A stretch of 5,615 nt of DNA from contig JAHEHW010000145.1 of assembly GCA_024639745.1 (NCBI GenBank), forward strand, positions 1 to 5,615. The letters run 5' to 3'. This document shows, piece by piece, positions 1 through 5,615 of the stretch. Position 1 is the stretch's first letter, and the number at the start of each line of letters is the position of its first letter. Both the position numbers and the translations under genes were made by a program. Below the pieces are notes generated by a model. The model was not told the DNA's origin, searched no databases, and worked only from the letters and a program-made list of their open reading frames with translations. The DNA comes from Salaquimonas sp. GTDB taxonomy: Bacteria > Pseudomonadota > Alphaproteobacteria > Rhizobiales > Rhizobiaceae.

Positions 1-718
1 CCCCCGTCAGCCCGGCCCCGACCATCATCGCCGCGGCGACACCATTGCGCGCGCCCATGCCGCCGAAGTCGAAGGCTTTCTCGACATGCTCGCTATCGCG
101 TTCCCAATAAGGGATGCCGCTGGCCTGCTGGACCGTGTAAGACAGCGCAGAGGCCGCCTTTTGCTTATCAAATCCCATCAGTGACGACGCTGCCGCAGAG
201 GCCCCGAAGAGCGCGCCGAGGCTGTGGGTGCTGTGGGTCGCCGTCCGGGGCCCCGTAACCCCCAGAGCCATCGTAAATCGCGCGCCGATATCGTAGCCCG
301 CCGCCACCGCGTTCAGAACCGCCTTGCCCGATGCACCGCGAGCCTCGCCCACAGAAAGGGCTGCCGGCACAACCGCACAACCGGGATGAAATCGGCCTTC
401 GAGATGGCTGTCGTCGGTTTCGTCGGCGTGGCCCGAAATCCCGTTGGCCAATGCGGCATTGATTGCCGTTGTCCGGATATCGGTGCCCCAGACCGTTGCT
501 TCGGGTGTACCACCCTGGGTCGCGATGAACGTCGTCGCCAGCCGTCCGGCTTTCAGGTGCGCGCCGGAAATGACGGCGGCCAGCGTGTCGAGCAGATGGG
601 ACTTGGTCTTCGTTGCAACCTCGGCCGATAGATCCTGACCGGCGACGGACGTGATATAGTCCGCCACTTTCTGCGTCGTGCCCGAAGGGGCCCGCATGTC
701 AGGATCGTTCCTCGGCAT
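1..718 (-). CDS. MmgE/PrpD family protein, second paralogue (partial, C-terminal part beyond the left edge)
   Basis: The reverse strand is open from an ATG at 718 to the window edge, giving 239 codons with no stop. The protein shows the N-terminal helical domain of the MmgE/PrpD superfamily (2-methylcitrate dehydratase, cis-aconitate decarboxylase, iminodisuccinate epimerase and relatives). Visible landmarks are an LLDTLAAVISG helix near residue 42, GHADETDDS at 96-104, HPGC at 111-114, THSTHSLGALFGA at 161-173, and a KAFDFGGMGARNG stretch at 214-226 matching the family's 'K-P-x-x-x-x-x-A-A-x-x-G' segment. Members are usually about 450 residues, so roughly half is missing. The ATG overlaps the upstream gene's TGA by one base (TGATG), which suggests translational coupling. 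A second in-frame ATG at 697 has GAGGA 11 nt upstream and could be the true start; both leave the domain intact. Its HADETDD version of the acidic motif differs from the HALDFDD version in the neighbouring paralogue, so this is not a recent duplicate. The substrate is unknown. Family assignment is firm; function is open. Confidence 0.9.
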   Translation of the reverse strand, partial: MPRNDPDMRAPSGTTQKVADYITSVAGQDLSAEVATKTKSHLLDTLAAVISGAHLKAGRLATTFIATQGGTPEATVWGTDIRTTAINAALANGISGHADETDDSHLEGRFHPGCAVVPAALSVGEARGASGKAVLNAVAAGYDIGARFTMALGVTGPRTATHSTHSLGALFGASAAASSLMGFDKQKAASALSYTVQQASGIPYWERDSEHVEKAFDFGGMGARNGVAAAMMVGAGLTG

Positions 719-2133
719 CAGGCAGAGACCGTATCCATGATGTCAGCGAGGTCGGGCAAGGTCTCAAAGTCTCGGGCGAGTTTGAGAAACGCTTCCATCT
801 TTTCCTCGCTCAGAACGCCGGCCGCGGCGTCCCTGAATTTGTCCGAGACCTCTTCATAGGTCAGCGGATTTTTCGGCCCACCCCGGTAGTGCGGATCGGA
901 CTGATCAAAATATGTGTGCCCATCTTTTGTAGTCAGCGTGATGCGGGCGACGATGACGCCTTTTCCCATCTCTACAATCTCGGGGTCCAGTTCTGCCGTC
1001 ACCCGTGTTTGCATCTCCTGGCATTTGGGAGACCGCACGAAGGCGTCGGAAAACTCGGCAAGCCCGGCCTTACGACGCAGAACAATGGCGGCCATCTGGA
1101 ACGCGACACAGAATTTCGCTTCCAGCTCGTTATTCGCATGAGGGATTCGCAGCGGTCCGGGGGTAATCACGTTTGCGCCTGTGCGGACCTCAATTTTCTC
1201 GACGTCCTCGGGCTTGATGTCGTGCTTCTCGACGAGCTTCTTCATCGTATCCATGCCGGGATGGCCCACCACGCCGCTGGGGTAGGGCTTGATCGACGTG
1301 CCAGGATAGATGATCGCCCAAGGGTCACCCATGCGCCCGATGATCTTGGTTGGATCATACCCGCCGCCGAAGGCCTCGAAGAAACCGCGCCCGGCTTCGA
1401 GCGCGTGGGCCGGTCCGTCCATCCCAAGCAAGGCAAAGCGGGCAGCCGTCACCCCGTTTTCAGCGGCGCGCGACATATTCAGCGGCTTCGACATGGTGCC
1501 GTGATTGGCCCCGACACCGGCCGACATCGTCGAGGCCATACCCATGGCATTGCACATCTGCTTGTAATCCAGCCCCAGCAGCTTGCCGGCGGCGATCGTC
1601 GCCCCGAAGATGCCGATTGTGCCACTGGTATGGAATCCGCGCCCGCCCGTGAAGTGGTCGGCATTGATCGCTTCGGCAATCTTCACCTGCACCTCAAAGC
1701 CTAGGATGAACGCGGTCAGGAACTCCTCCGCCGAGACTTTCAGGTGTTCGCCAACCGCAAAACAAGCCGAAAGCGGTTGAATGGTCGGATGGATGAGGAC
1801 GGACCGATCTTTTTCCTCGGACAACGCCGTGTCGTCGAAATCCAGCGCATGGCCCGACATTCCGTTGATCTGGGCCGCGACGTGAAGCGGCACGCGCATG
1901 CTGTCTTTGCCAAGTGTACGCGCCTCTTCGGCGCCACCGACTTGGCGGGCGAGTTTGCGCAGGATGTCGGGTGCCGGTTCCTTCGAGCCAGCCATCATAC
2001 AAGCCGCGCCATCCACGATGCAGCGTTTGGCGATCTCGATAGCTTCGCCTGGCAGGTCAGCATAGTTGGTGTCGAGGGCGAATTTCACCAGTTCGTGGGT
2101 GACGCCGTTCTTGGCGGTTTGGTCAAGAGCCAT
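718..2133 (-). CDS. MmgE/PrpD family protein (putative dehydratase/decarboxylase/epimerase of a carboxylic acid)
   Basis: This is a complete 471-residue cytoplasmic protein of the MmgE/PrpD superfamily, normal in length. Family landmarks in order are GHALDFDDT at 94-102, HPTIQPLSA at 115-123, RGFHTSGTIGIFGA at 165-178, KPLNMSRAAENG at 216-227, GRGFFEAFGG at 248-257, KPYPSGVVGHPGMD at 282-295, NNELEAKFCVAFQMA at 334-348, and a C-terminal GPKNPLTYEEVSDKF at 419-433. By motif alignment, D98, T102, H115, H168, K216 and H291 occupy positions conserved in the family and linked to catalysis in cis-aconitate decarboxylase (residue roles recalled, not checked). Two family-typical residues appear changed: His of the KPLH-type motif is Asn219, and the Tyr of the 'ARFSxxY' motif is Phe345. 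The start is supported by AGGA 7 nt upstream. The gene follows the transporter by 9 nt and overlaps the next MmgE/PrpD gene by one base, so all are likely cotranscribed. The transporter context suggests an imported di- or tricarboxylate-like substrate. No prpB/prpC is seen, so calling it 2-methylcitrate dehydratase is not justified. Confidence 0.95.
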   Translation of the reverse strand: MALDQTAKNGVTHELVKFALDTNYADLPGEAIEIAKRCIVDGAACMMAGSKEPAPDILRKLARQVGGAEEARTLGKDSMRVPLHVAAQINGMSGHALDFDDTALSEEKDRSVLIHPTIQPLSACFAVGEHLKVSAEEFLTAFILGFEVQVKIAEAINADHFTGGRGFHTSGTIGIFGATIAAGKLLGLDYKQMCNAMGMASTMSAGVGANHGTMSKPLNMSRAAENGVTAARFALLGMDGPAHALEAGRGFFEAFGGGYDPTKIIGRMGDPWAIIYPGTSIKPYPSGVVGHPGMDTMKKLVEKHDIKPEDVEKIEVRTGANVITPGPLRIPHANNELEAKFCVAFQMAAIVLRRKAGLAEFSDAFVRSPKCQEMQTRVTAELDPEIVEMGKGVIVARITLTTKDGHTYFDQSDPHYRGGPKNPLTYEEVSDKFRDAAAGVLSEEKMEAFLKLARDFETLPDLADIMDTVSA

Positions 2134-2140
2134 GAGTAGA

Positions 2141-2144
2141 TCCT
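2141..2144 (-). promoter_or_regulatory. Shine-Dalgarno of the first MmgE/PrpD gene, overlapping the tctAB stop codon
   Basis: AGGA lies 7 nt before the ATG at 2133. Its first two bases are the last two of the TAG stop of the permease gene (2143-2145), giving TAGGATC. Ribosomes terminating on tctAB would sit on this site, so the two genes are probably translationally coupled. Confidence 0.7.
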
Positions 2145-4116
2145 ATTGCAGCGGCCAGGGGAGAGAGAGGTAATCTTGCAGAAGCCCGGTTGGGTAGCGC
2201 AGCGTGAGTTGATCGGAGATGATCCCGAGGAAGAGAATGAACCCGACCCCGCCAAGAATTGCCTTCCACCAGAGGACATGCGCCGCGCGATAAAGAAACA
2301 GCGCGATGAAGGTCGCAATCCCCAGCACGAAGCCAACAAGCCCCGAGAACAGAAGCATCACGACCAGCATTCCGATGTAGAACTCTGCCGAGCGCCCCCC
2401 TTCGGGCACGGATTTCAGTTCTGCATCGTAGAAGAAATCGGACGGTGCCCGCTTGAAGGCCATCATCAGAACCACGGGCGCCAGAAACACCAGCGTGCTG
2501 ACCGAGGCGACCAATGGATACATGCCGGTAAGAGAGTTGAACTTCAGTGAGTCCTGGAAGACGTAAATCGCGAGTGCGATGACGCCGGAAACGAAAATCC
2601 ACTGTGGCATCAGTCGAAGATGGCTGTGCGGGCCGTCGACCGTGACGGGCTCTGAGCTCTTCTGCTTGAAGAAAACCGCAAGCGCGATCGAAAGGACCGT
2701 CAGCGCGATGAGCACCTGAACGATCGGGCGCTCGATGAAAGTAATCCCATACAGCGTGACCGTCTGATAAACTGAAGCTTCGACCCGGGTTGACAGCACA
2801 AAACCGATCAGGAGCGCCGGCCGCGACCATCCAAAGCGCTTCATATAGATGCCCAGAACCGAAAGCAGCAGTAGCGCAATCAGATCGCCCCAGTTCCTGG
2901 TCGCCTGAAAGGCGGCAAAAAAGATAAGGCCGATCATGAAAGGCGCAATCAGGGTGTATTTGATTGTTGTGATGCGTGCGATCTGCGGGGCCAGAAAGAA
3001 ACAGATGCCCGCGCCCACAATATTGGCCACCGCAATTGACCAGATCATCAGATAGACCTTGTCCATATTGTTGTCGATCATGTCCTTGCCGGGCTCGATG
3101 CCGATCAAGATCAGCCCGCCAAGCAGGATCGCCATACTGCCCGAGCCGGGGATGCCGAGGAGAAGGGTTGGCACAAGGGCCCCGCCTTCTTTGGCGTTAT
3201 TGGCCGATTCAGGCGCCACGACGCCGCGCGGGTCGCCCGTTCCGTAGCTTTCGCGGTTTTTCGTGGTCTGGACGGCGTGACCATAAGCGATCCAGTCCAC
3301 CACGCTGCCACCCAGTCCCGGCAATGCGCCGATCAGCGAACCAATCATCGAGCAACGCAACGACAGCCACCAGTTATTTGCCCAGTCGCGGAACCCCTTC
3401 GCCCAGCCCGTGCGCTCCAACCGGCCGGTTTCCGAGATTGTCGACTGGCGGCGCAGGAGATCCACGATCTCTGGCGTCGCGAACATCGCAAGTCCAATAA
3501 TAACCAGAGGCAACGGATCGAGCAGGTATTCCGTGCCGAACGCGGCGCGTTGAACACCAGAGAGCGGCGCTGATCCCAGCGCACCCAGCAAGAGGCCGAG
3601 GCTGCAGGCCGCGAGCCCTTTCCAGATATTCGCTCCCGTAAGGATGCCGACCATGGAAAGAGCAAGGATCACCAGCATCAACTGCTCACCGAACCCGATT
3701 TGCAGGATGATGGGCGTTGCAAATACAACAGCGAAAGACAGAACAAAGGCGCCGAAGATGCCGCCAAAAAGTGACGAAATAAACGCGATAGACAAGGCCC
3801 GCGTTCCTTCGCCTTTCTTTGTCATCGGGAACCCATCGAGCACTGTGGCCTGCGACCCGGATGTTCCGGGGATACCCATAAGCACCGAGGGGAACGTGTC
3901 GGAGGTCGTCGTCACCGCAAGAAGACCAATCATCATGGCCAGCGCAGAACTTGGATCCATACCAAAGACGATTGGAAGAAGAAGGGCGAGGCCAGCCGTG
4001 CCGCCAAGTCCCGGCAAGATACCAACCACGAGTCCGACGATGACCCCGGCCACGAGGGCCAGCATGGTCTGGAGTGTGGCCAGTTGGGCCAATGCGATGG
4101 TCGCCGCTTCGTACAT
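2143..4116 (-). CDS. Tripartite tricarboxylate transporter permease, TctA large subunit fused to a TctB-like small subunit
   Basis: This 657-residue inner-membrane protein is the transport component of a tripartite tricarboxylate transporter (TTT), which moves a carboxylate delivered by a periplasmic TctC protein, normally using an ion gradient. Residues 1 to about 485 are TctA. They show the family's two-fold repeat: GILPGLGG (32-39) and GIPGTSGS (81-88) in the first half, and GALPGLGG (263-270) and GIPGSGS (321-327) in the second. The conserved GDPRGVVAPESANNA stretch lies at 294-308, with many hydrophobic membrane segments throughout. TctA alone is about 500 residues. The extra ~150 residues (about 503-657) carry roughly four more hydrophobic segments (506-521, 532-552, 579-606, 612-633) and a closing LTLRYPTGLLQDY, which resembles TctB. 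No separate tctB is present, which supports a fusion. The link, about 485-500, is hydrophilic (KQKSSEP...). GGGGA 8 nt before the ATG supports the start. The gene lies 149 nt after tctC and 9 nt before the first MmgE/PrpD gene. The TctA call is very secure; the TctB call for the tail rests on topology and position. The substrate is not readable from sequence. Confidence 0.95.
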   Translation of the reverse strand: MYEAATIALAQLATLQTMLALVAGVIVGLVVGILPGLGGTAGLALLLPIVFGMDPSSALAMMIGLLAVTTTSDTFPSVLMGIPGTSGSQATVLDGFPMTKKGEGTRALSIAFISSLFGGIFGAFVLSFAVVFATPIILQIGFGEQLMLVILALSMVGILTGANIWKGLAACSLGLLLGALGSAPLSGVQRAAFGTEYLLDPLPLVIIGLAMFATPEIVDLLRRQSTISETGRLERTGWAKGFRDWANNWWLSLRCSMIGSLIGALPGLGGSVVDWIAYGHAVQTTKNRESYGTGDPRGVVAPESANNAKEGGALVPTLLLGIPGSGSMAILLGGLILIGIEPGKDMIDNNMDKVYLMIWSIAVANIVGAGICFFLAPQIARITTIKYTLIAPFMIGLIFFAAFQATRNWGDLIALLLLSVLGIYMKRFGWSRPALLIGFVLSTRVEASVYQTVTLYGITFIERPIVQVLIALTVLSIALAVFFKQKSSEPVTVDGPHSHLRLMPQWIFVSGVIALAIYVFQDSLKFNSLTGMYPLVASVSTLVFLAPVVLMMAFKRAPSDFFYDAELKSVPEGGRSAEFYIGMLVVMLLFSGLVGFVLGIATFIALFLYRAAHVLWWKAILGGVGFILFLGIISDQLTLRYPTGLLQDYLSLPWPLQ

Positions 4117-4124
4117 ATCACTCG

Positions 4125-4129
4125 TCCCC
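4125..4129 (-). promoter_or_regulatory. Ribosome binding site of the tctAB fusion gene
   Basis: GGGGA precedes the ATG at 4116 by 8 nt, a good spacing. It gives this gene its own initiation signal despite the long gap after tctC. Confidence 0.6.
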
Positions 4130-4203
4130 GTTTGGTTTTTTGGCGTCGCCGGTCTGCGGATTTAGCGGACGCTGCATGAGTATATCGATTTGCTACCCGA
4201 ACA

Positions 4204-4244
4204 GCCGCCGGGCAAAGCAGGGCGGCACCGAAATGGCCCCGCCC
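4204..4244 (-). other. GC-rich overlapping inverted repeats in the tctC-tctAB gap
   Basis: Three short GC-rich arms can form two mutually exclusive stems. CCGCCC at 4239-4244 can pair with GGGCGG at 4220-4225 (13-nt loop), and GGCGGC at 4221-4226 can pair with GCCGCC at 4204-4209 (11-nt loop). In the mRNA, which is read from high to low coordinate, the first stem begins about 20 nt after the tctC stop codon. No run of T follows either stem, so this is not a standard intrinsic terminator. It may protect the tctC mRNA 3' end or reduce readthrough, giving more binding protein than permease, which is common in binding-protein operons. Six-base GC arms can arise by chance. The rest of the 149-nt gap shows no convincing gene or promoter. 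Confidence 0.4.
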
Positions 4245-4265
4245 CACCAAGTGTGAACTATAGGT

Positions 4266-5357
4266 CTAGTTCAGGGAGGTATCGAAACGCTCCATCAGGA
4301 ACTCTGCAGCCCATTCGCGGACTTCCGGAGCAATTGCCGTCCCGGTGGCCATGGCCTGTTGAGTTTCGTCGCCAAAGTTCAAGGGCATGGAACCGACCTC
4401 GCGGGGAAGCGCGGCGATAATTTCCGGATCAGACGTCACCGCTCTCATCGCGTCGATATAGACCTGACGGATGTTGTCGGGCGTGCCTGGCGGCAGCATA
4501 ACGGCTTTTGACAGCATCACCTTGGCATTCATCAGCGCCTGCTGCAGCTCGTAGGCGGTGCCGCTTGGTGCTTCGCCCGTAACCGCTTCATAGAACTCGG
4601 GGAAAGTGGGGGTATCGGGCAAATCCGGGTCGCGCTGCAGGTTACCATTCTCGTCGATAACGCCGTAGCTCCAGACCGGGTTAACCTCGGGATCATCGCC
4701 GTAATCCTTAAGATAGGACCTTACGTTGTCGGTGTTTACGTTCATCTCACCACGCTGGAACGCAGCTTCTGCATCCTTCGAAGCCAGGCCGAAAATATAG
4801 TTCGCGTCTACGCCGAGCATCTCCATCGACACGAAATCCAAGAGTTCCGCCGATAGCGGCGTCTCTGTTCCGAACCGGATGTTAGCAGACTTCAGAGCTT
4901 CATAGTCGGCCATCATGTCTTCATGGCCTAGCCCCAAGTCATCACTGATCGCGTACATGGTAGCGCCACGAGCAAAGCCAGTTACCGCAACCCAATCATT
5001 TGGGTTGTATCTGGCAACATCCGAACCAAGGATGACCGGTAGGAGCGACGAAGTCGAAGCCATGATTAGCATCGTGCCGTCGTTCGGAGCATTTTCGTGA
5101 AAGTCATTGGACGCAATCACCGAACCTCCTCCGGGCTGGTTCAGGACGATTACGTTGGGGTTGCCAGGCAGGTGCTCACCCAGTTTGGCTTGCAAGAGAC
5201 GCGTTAGACGATCCGTGCCGCCGCCTTCACTGAAGCCGACAATCCAGGTCACAGTCTGACCTTCAAGCGTGAAGTCGTCGGCCAAAACAGTGTTCGGCGC
5301 TGACAGCGCCAGGGCTGCAGCCGCGCCCGTAAGCAGTTTCATTAATCCACTCAGCAT
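4266..5357 (-). CDS. Tripartite tricarboxylate transporter substrate-binding protein (TctC/Bug family), exported
   Basis: This 363-residue periplasmic binding protein captures a carboxylate-type ligand and presents it to the TctAB permease. I start it at the ATG at 5357 because GGAGGA lies 6 nt upstream. An in-frame ATG at 5372 has no such site and itself borders the Shine-Dalgarno. Residues 1-26 form a Sec signal peptide: a Lys near residue 7, a hydrophobic core LLTGAAAALALSA, and a likely signal peptidase I cut after VLA, before DD. There is no lipobox Cys and no Cys anywhere in the protein. The family signature follows as VTWIVGFSEGGGTDR (36-50) and LNQPGGGSVIASNDF (72-86), matching the 'P-x-G-G-x-x-D' and 'N-x-P-G-A-G-G' ligand-loop motifs of TctC/Bug proteins. 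Near the C terminus is LPPGTPDNIRQVYIDAM (288-304), typical of the family. The mature protein is strongly acidic, which may fit a marine host. It is somewhat longer than the usual ~320 residues, with extra sequence in the second half (about 215-265). It is the first gene of the minus-strand operon and is divergent from a LysR regulator. Confidence 0.93.
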   Translation of the reverse strand: MLSGLMKLLTGAAAALALSAPNTVLADDFTLEGQTVTWIVGFSEGGGTDRLTRLLQAKLGEHLPGNPNVIVLNQPGGGSVIASNDFHENAPNDGTMLIMASTSSLLPVILGSDVARYNPNDWVAVTGFARGATMYAISDDLGLGHEDMMADYEALKSANIRFGTETPLSAELLDFVSMEMLGVDANYIFGLASKDAEAAFQRGEMNVNTDNVRSYLKDYGDDPEVNPVWSYGVIDENGNLQRDPDLPDTPTFPEFYEAVTGEAPSGTAYELQQALMNAKVMLSKAVMLPPGTPDNIRQVYIDAMRAVTSDPEIIAALPREVGSMPLNFGDETQQAMATGTAIAPEVREWAAEFLMERFDTSLN

Positions 5358-5363
5358 GGATAG

Positions 5364-5369
5364 TCCTCC
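5364..5369 (-). promoter_or_regulatory. Shine-Dalgarno that fixes the tctC start at 5357
   Basis: GGAGGA is followed by a 6-nt spacer and the ATG at 5357. The longer in-frame start (ATG at 5372) lies directly against this motif and has only TTTCTACT upstream, so it is unlikely to be used. Confidence 0.8.
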
Positions 5370-5372
5370 CAT

Positions 5373-5494
5373 AGTAGAAACGGCCTTTCATTCTGATAGC
5401 CGTTCAAGATCAATCGTGCGGACAGGTTGACACCGAGCGATAAATTACGCAAATTCAAAAAAATCCCGTATTAATGAATGCAAGGAATTTATAA
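5373..5494. promoter_or_regulatory. Divergent control region between tctC and the lysR-type gene
   Basis: This AT-richer spacer must hold the promoters for both directions and probably the LysR operator. Visible elements are an imperfect dyad TCAATC-N9-GGTTGA at 5410-5430 and a perfect ATTCA-N17-TGAAT inverted repeat at 5453-5479. A TTGACA hexamer at 5427-5432 could be a -35 box for the lysR-type gene, but the hexamer 17 nt downstream (CAAATT) is only a weak -10 match. On the minus strand, TTGATC/TTGAAC-like -35 candidates near 5400-5415 lack a clear -10. LysR regulators usually bind T-N11-A dyads; I see no textbook one. The region's role is secure from gene layout, while the individual boxes are tentative. 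Confidence 0.6.
5482..5486 (+). promoter_or_regulatory. Shine-Dalgarno that fixes the GTG start of the lysR-type gene
   Basis: AAGGA is followed by an 8-nt spacer and GTG at 5495. An in-frame TAA at 5492-5494 sits immediately before the GTG, so no upstream start (for example ATG at 5474) can be used. Confidence 0.75.
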
Positions 5495-5615
5495 GTGATC
5501 CGAGATACTTCTCTTGGCGAAATCATCGCGTTCGTCACTGTTGCGCGGCTTGGAAGTTTCGCTTTGGCCGCCGATGAACTTCTTGTTACTCAATCTGCGT
5601 TATCCAAACGGATCA
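5495..5615 (+). CDS. LysR-family transcriptional regulator (partial, N-terminal 40 residues)
   Basis: From the GTG at 5495 the plus strand reads 40 codons to the window edge. The residues show the LysR winged helix-turn-helix: IIAFVTVARLGSFALAAD (10-27) followed by ELLVTQSALSKRI (28-40). These match the conserved 'F-x-x-V-A-x-x-G-S-F-x-x-A-A-x-x-L-x-x-T-Q-S-A-L-S-x-x-I' pattern. Full LysR proteins are about 300 residues, so the effector-binding domain lies outside the window. The gene is divergent from tctC with a 137-nt spacer (5358-5494), the classic arrangement for a LysR protein that regulates the neighbouring operon and often represses itself. The likely inducer is the transported acid or a derivative (inference). 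The fragment is too short to appear in most ORF searches, but the motif match is strong. Confidence 0.9.
   Translation, partial: MIRDTSLGEIIAFVTVARLGSFALAADELLVTQSALSKRI

Noticed and set aside
168..513. Short minus-strand frames near the left edge (168-380 and 313-513)
   Set aside because: They are out-of-frame readings of the partial MmgE/PrpD gene, which itself runs open to the window edge.
224..631. 135-codon plus-strand frame near the left edge
   Set aside because: It is antisense to the partial second MmgE/PrpD gene, whose motifs are clear; the frame has low-complexity Arg/Gly composition.
889..1704. 271-codon open frame on the plus strand inside the first MmgE/PrpD gene
   Set aside because: It lies entirely antisense to a well-supported family member, is rich in His/Arg with no recognisable motif, and is typical of GC-rich shadow frames.
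718..2133. Naming the gene prpD (2-methylcitrate dehydratase)
   Set aside because: Only superfamily motifs are visible, key positions vary, and no prpB or prpC is in the window; the neighbourhood is a TTT transporter operon.
2123..2830. 235-codon minus-strand frame overlapping the end of the permease
   Set aside because: It is an alternate frame of the TctA/TctB gene; the product is Arg/Ser/Gly-rich with no family resemblance.
2976..3500. 174-codon plus-strand frame antisense to the permease
   Set aside because: Its Pro/Arg/Ser-rich translation has no domain signals and is fully inside a certain gene on the other strand.
4204..4226. Intrinsic terminator after tctC
   Set aside because: The stem is GC-rich but has no following T run, and tctAB lies downstream in the same direction, so complete termination is unlikely.

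Overview
The window reads as a catabolic transport operon from a Gram-negative proteobacterium. Its moderately high GC genes, AT-richer divergent control region, and a TctC-type binding protein with a Sec signal peptide point to an alphaproteobacterium. The Rhodobacterales/roseobacter group is my best guess, but this is inferred from gene style only, because no rRNA or marker gene is present.

Layout: a divergent LysR-family regulator begins at the right edge (+ strand, GTG start at 5495) and runs off the window. All other genes are on the minus strand and read right to left. They are a periplasmic solute-binding protein (TctC, start best placed at 5357), a 149-nt gap with GC-rich inverted repeats, and a 657-residue membrane protein in which the large TctA permease carries a TctB-like small subunit fused at its C terminus. 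Next comes a complete MmgE/PrpD-family protein (718-2133), then a second, different MmgE/PrpD-family protein whose first 239 codons are visible before the left edge. The second MmgE/PrpD gene is open to the window edge and starts in a TGATG overlap with the first.

How it works together (inference): TctC captures a di- or tricarboxylate-like anion in the periplasm and TctAB imports it, probably driven by an ion gradient. One or both MmgE/PrpD proteins then process it, by dehydration/hydration, decarboxylation, epimerisation or similar chemistry known in this superfamily. The LysR protein probably senses the substrate or an intermediate and controls the operon from the shared 5373-5494 region. 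No prpB/prpC-like methylcitrate-cycle gene is visible, so a plain propionate role is not supported here.

There is no evidence of mobile elements, CRISPR, tRNA or rRNA. The points most worth a second look are the TctA-TctB fusion, the pairing of two divergent MmgE/PrpD paralogues with one transporter, substitutions at conserved positions of the first paralogue, and overlapping alternative stems between tctC and tctAB. I see nothing that amounts to a wholly new type of system; the novelty would lie in the substrate and the pathway.
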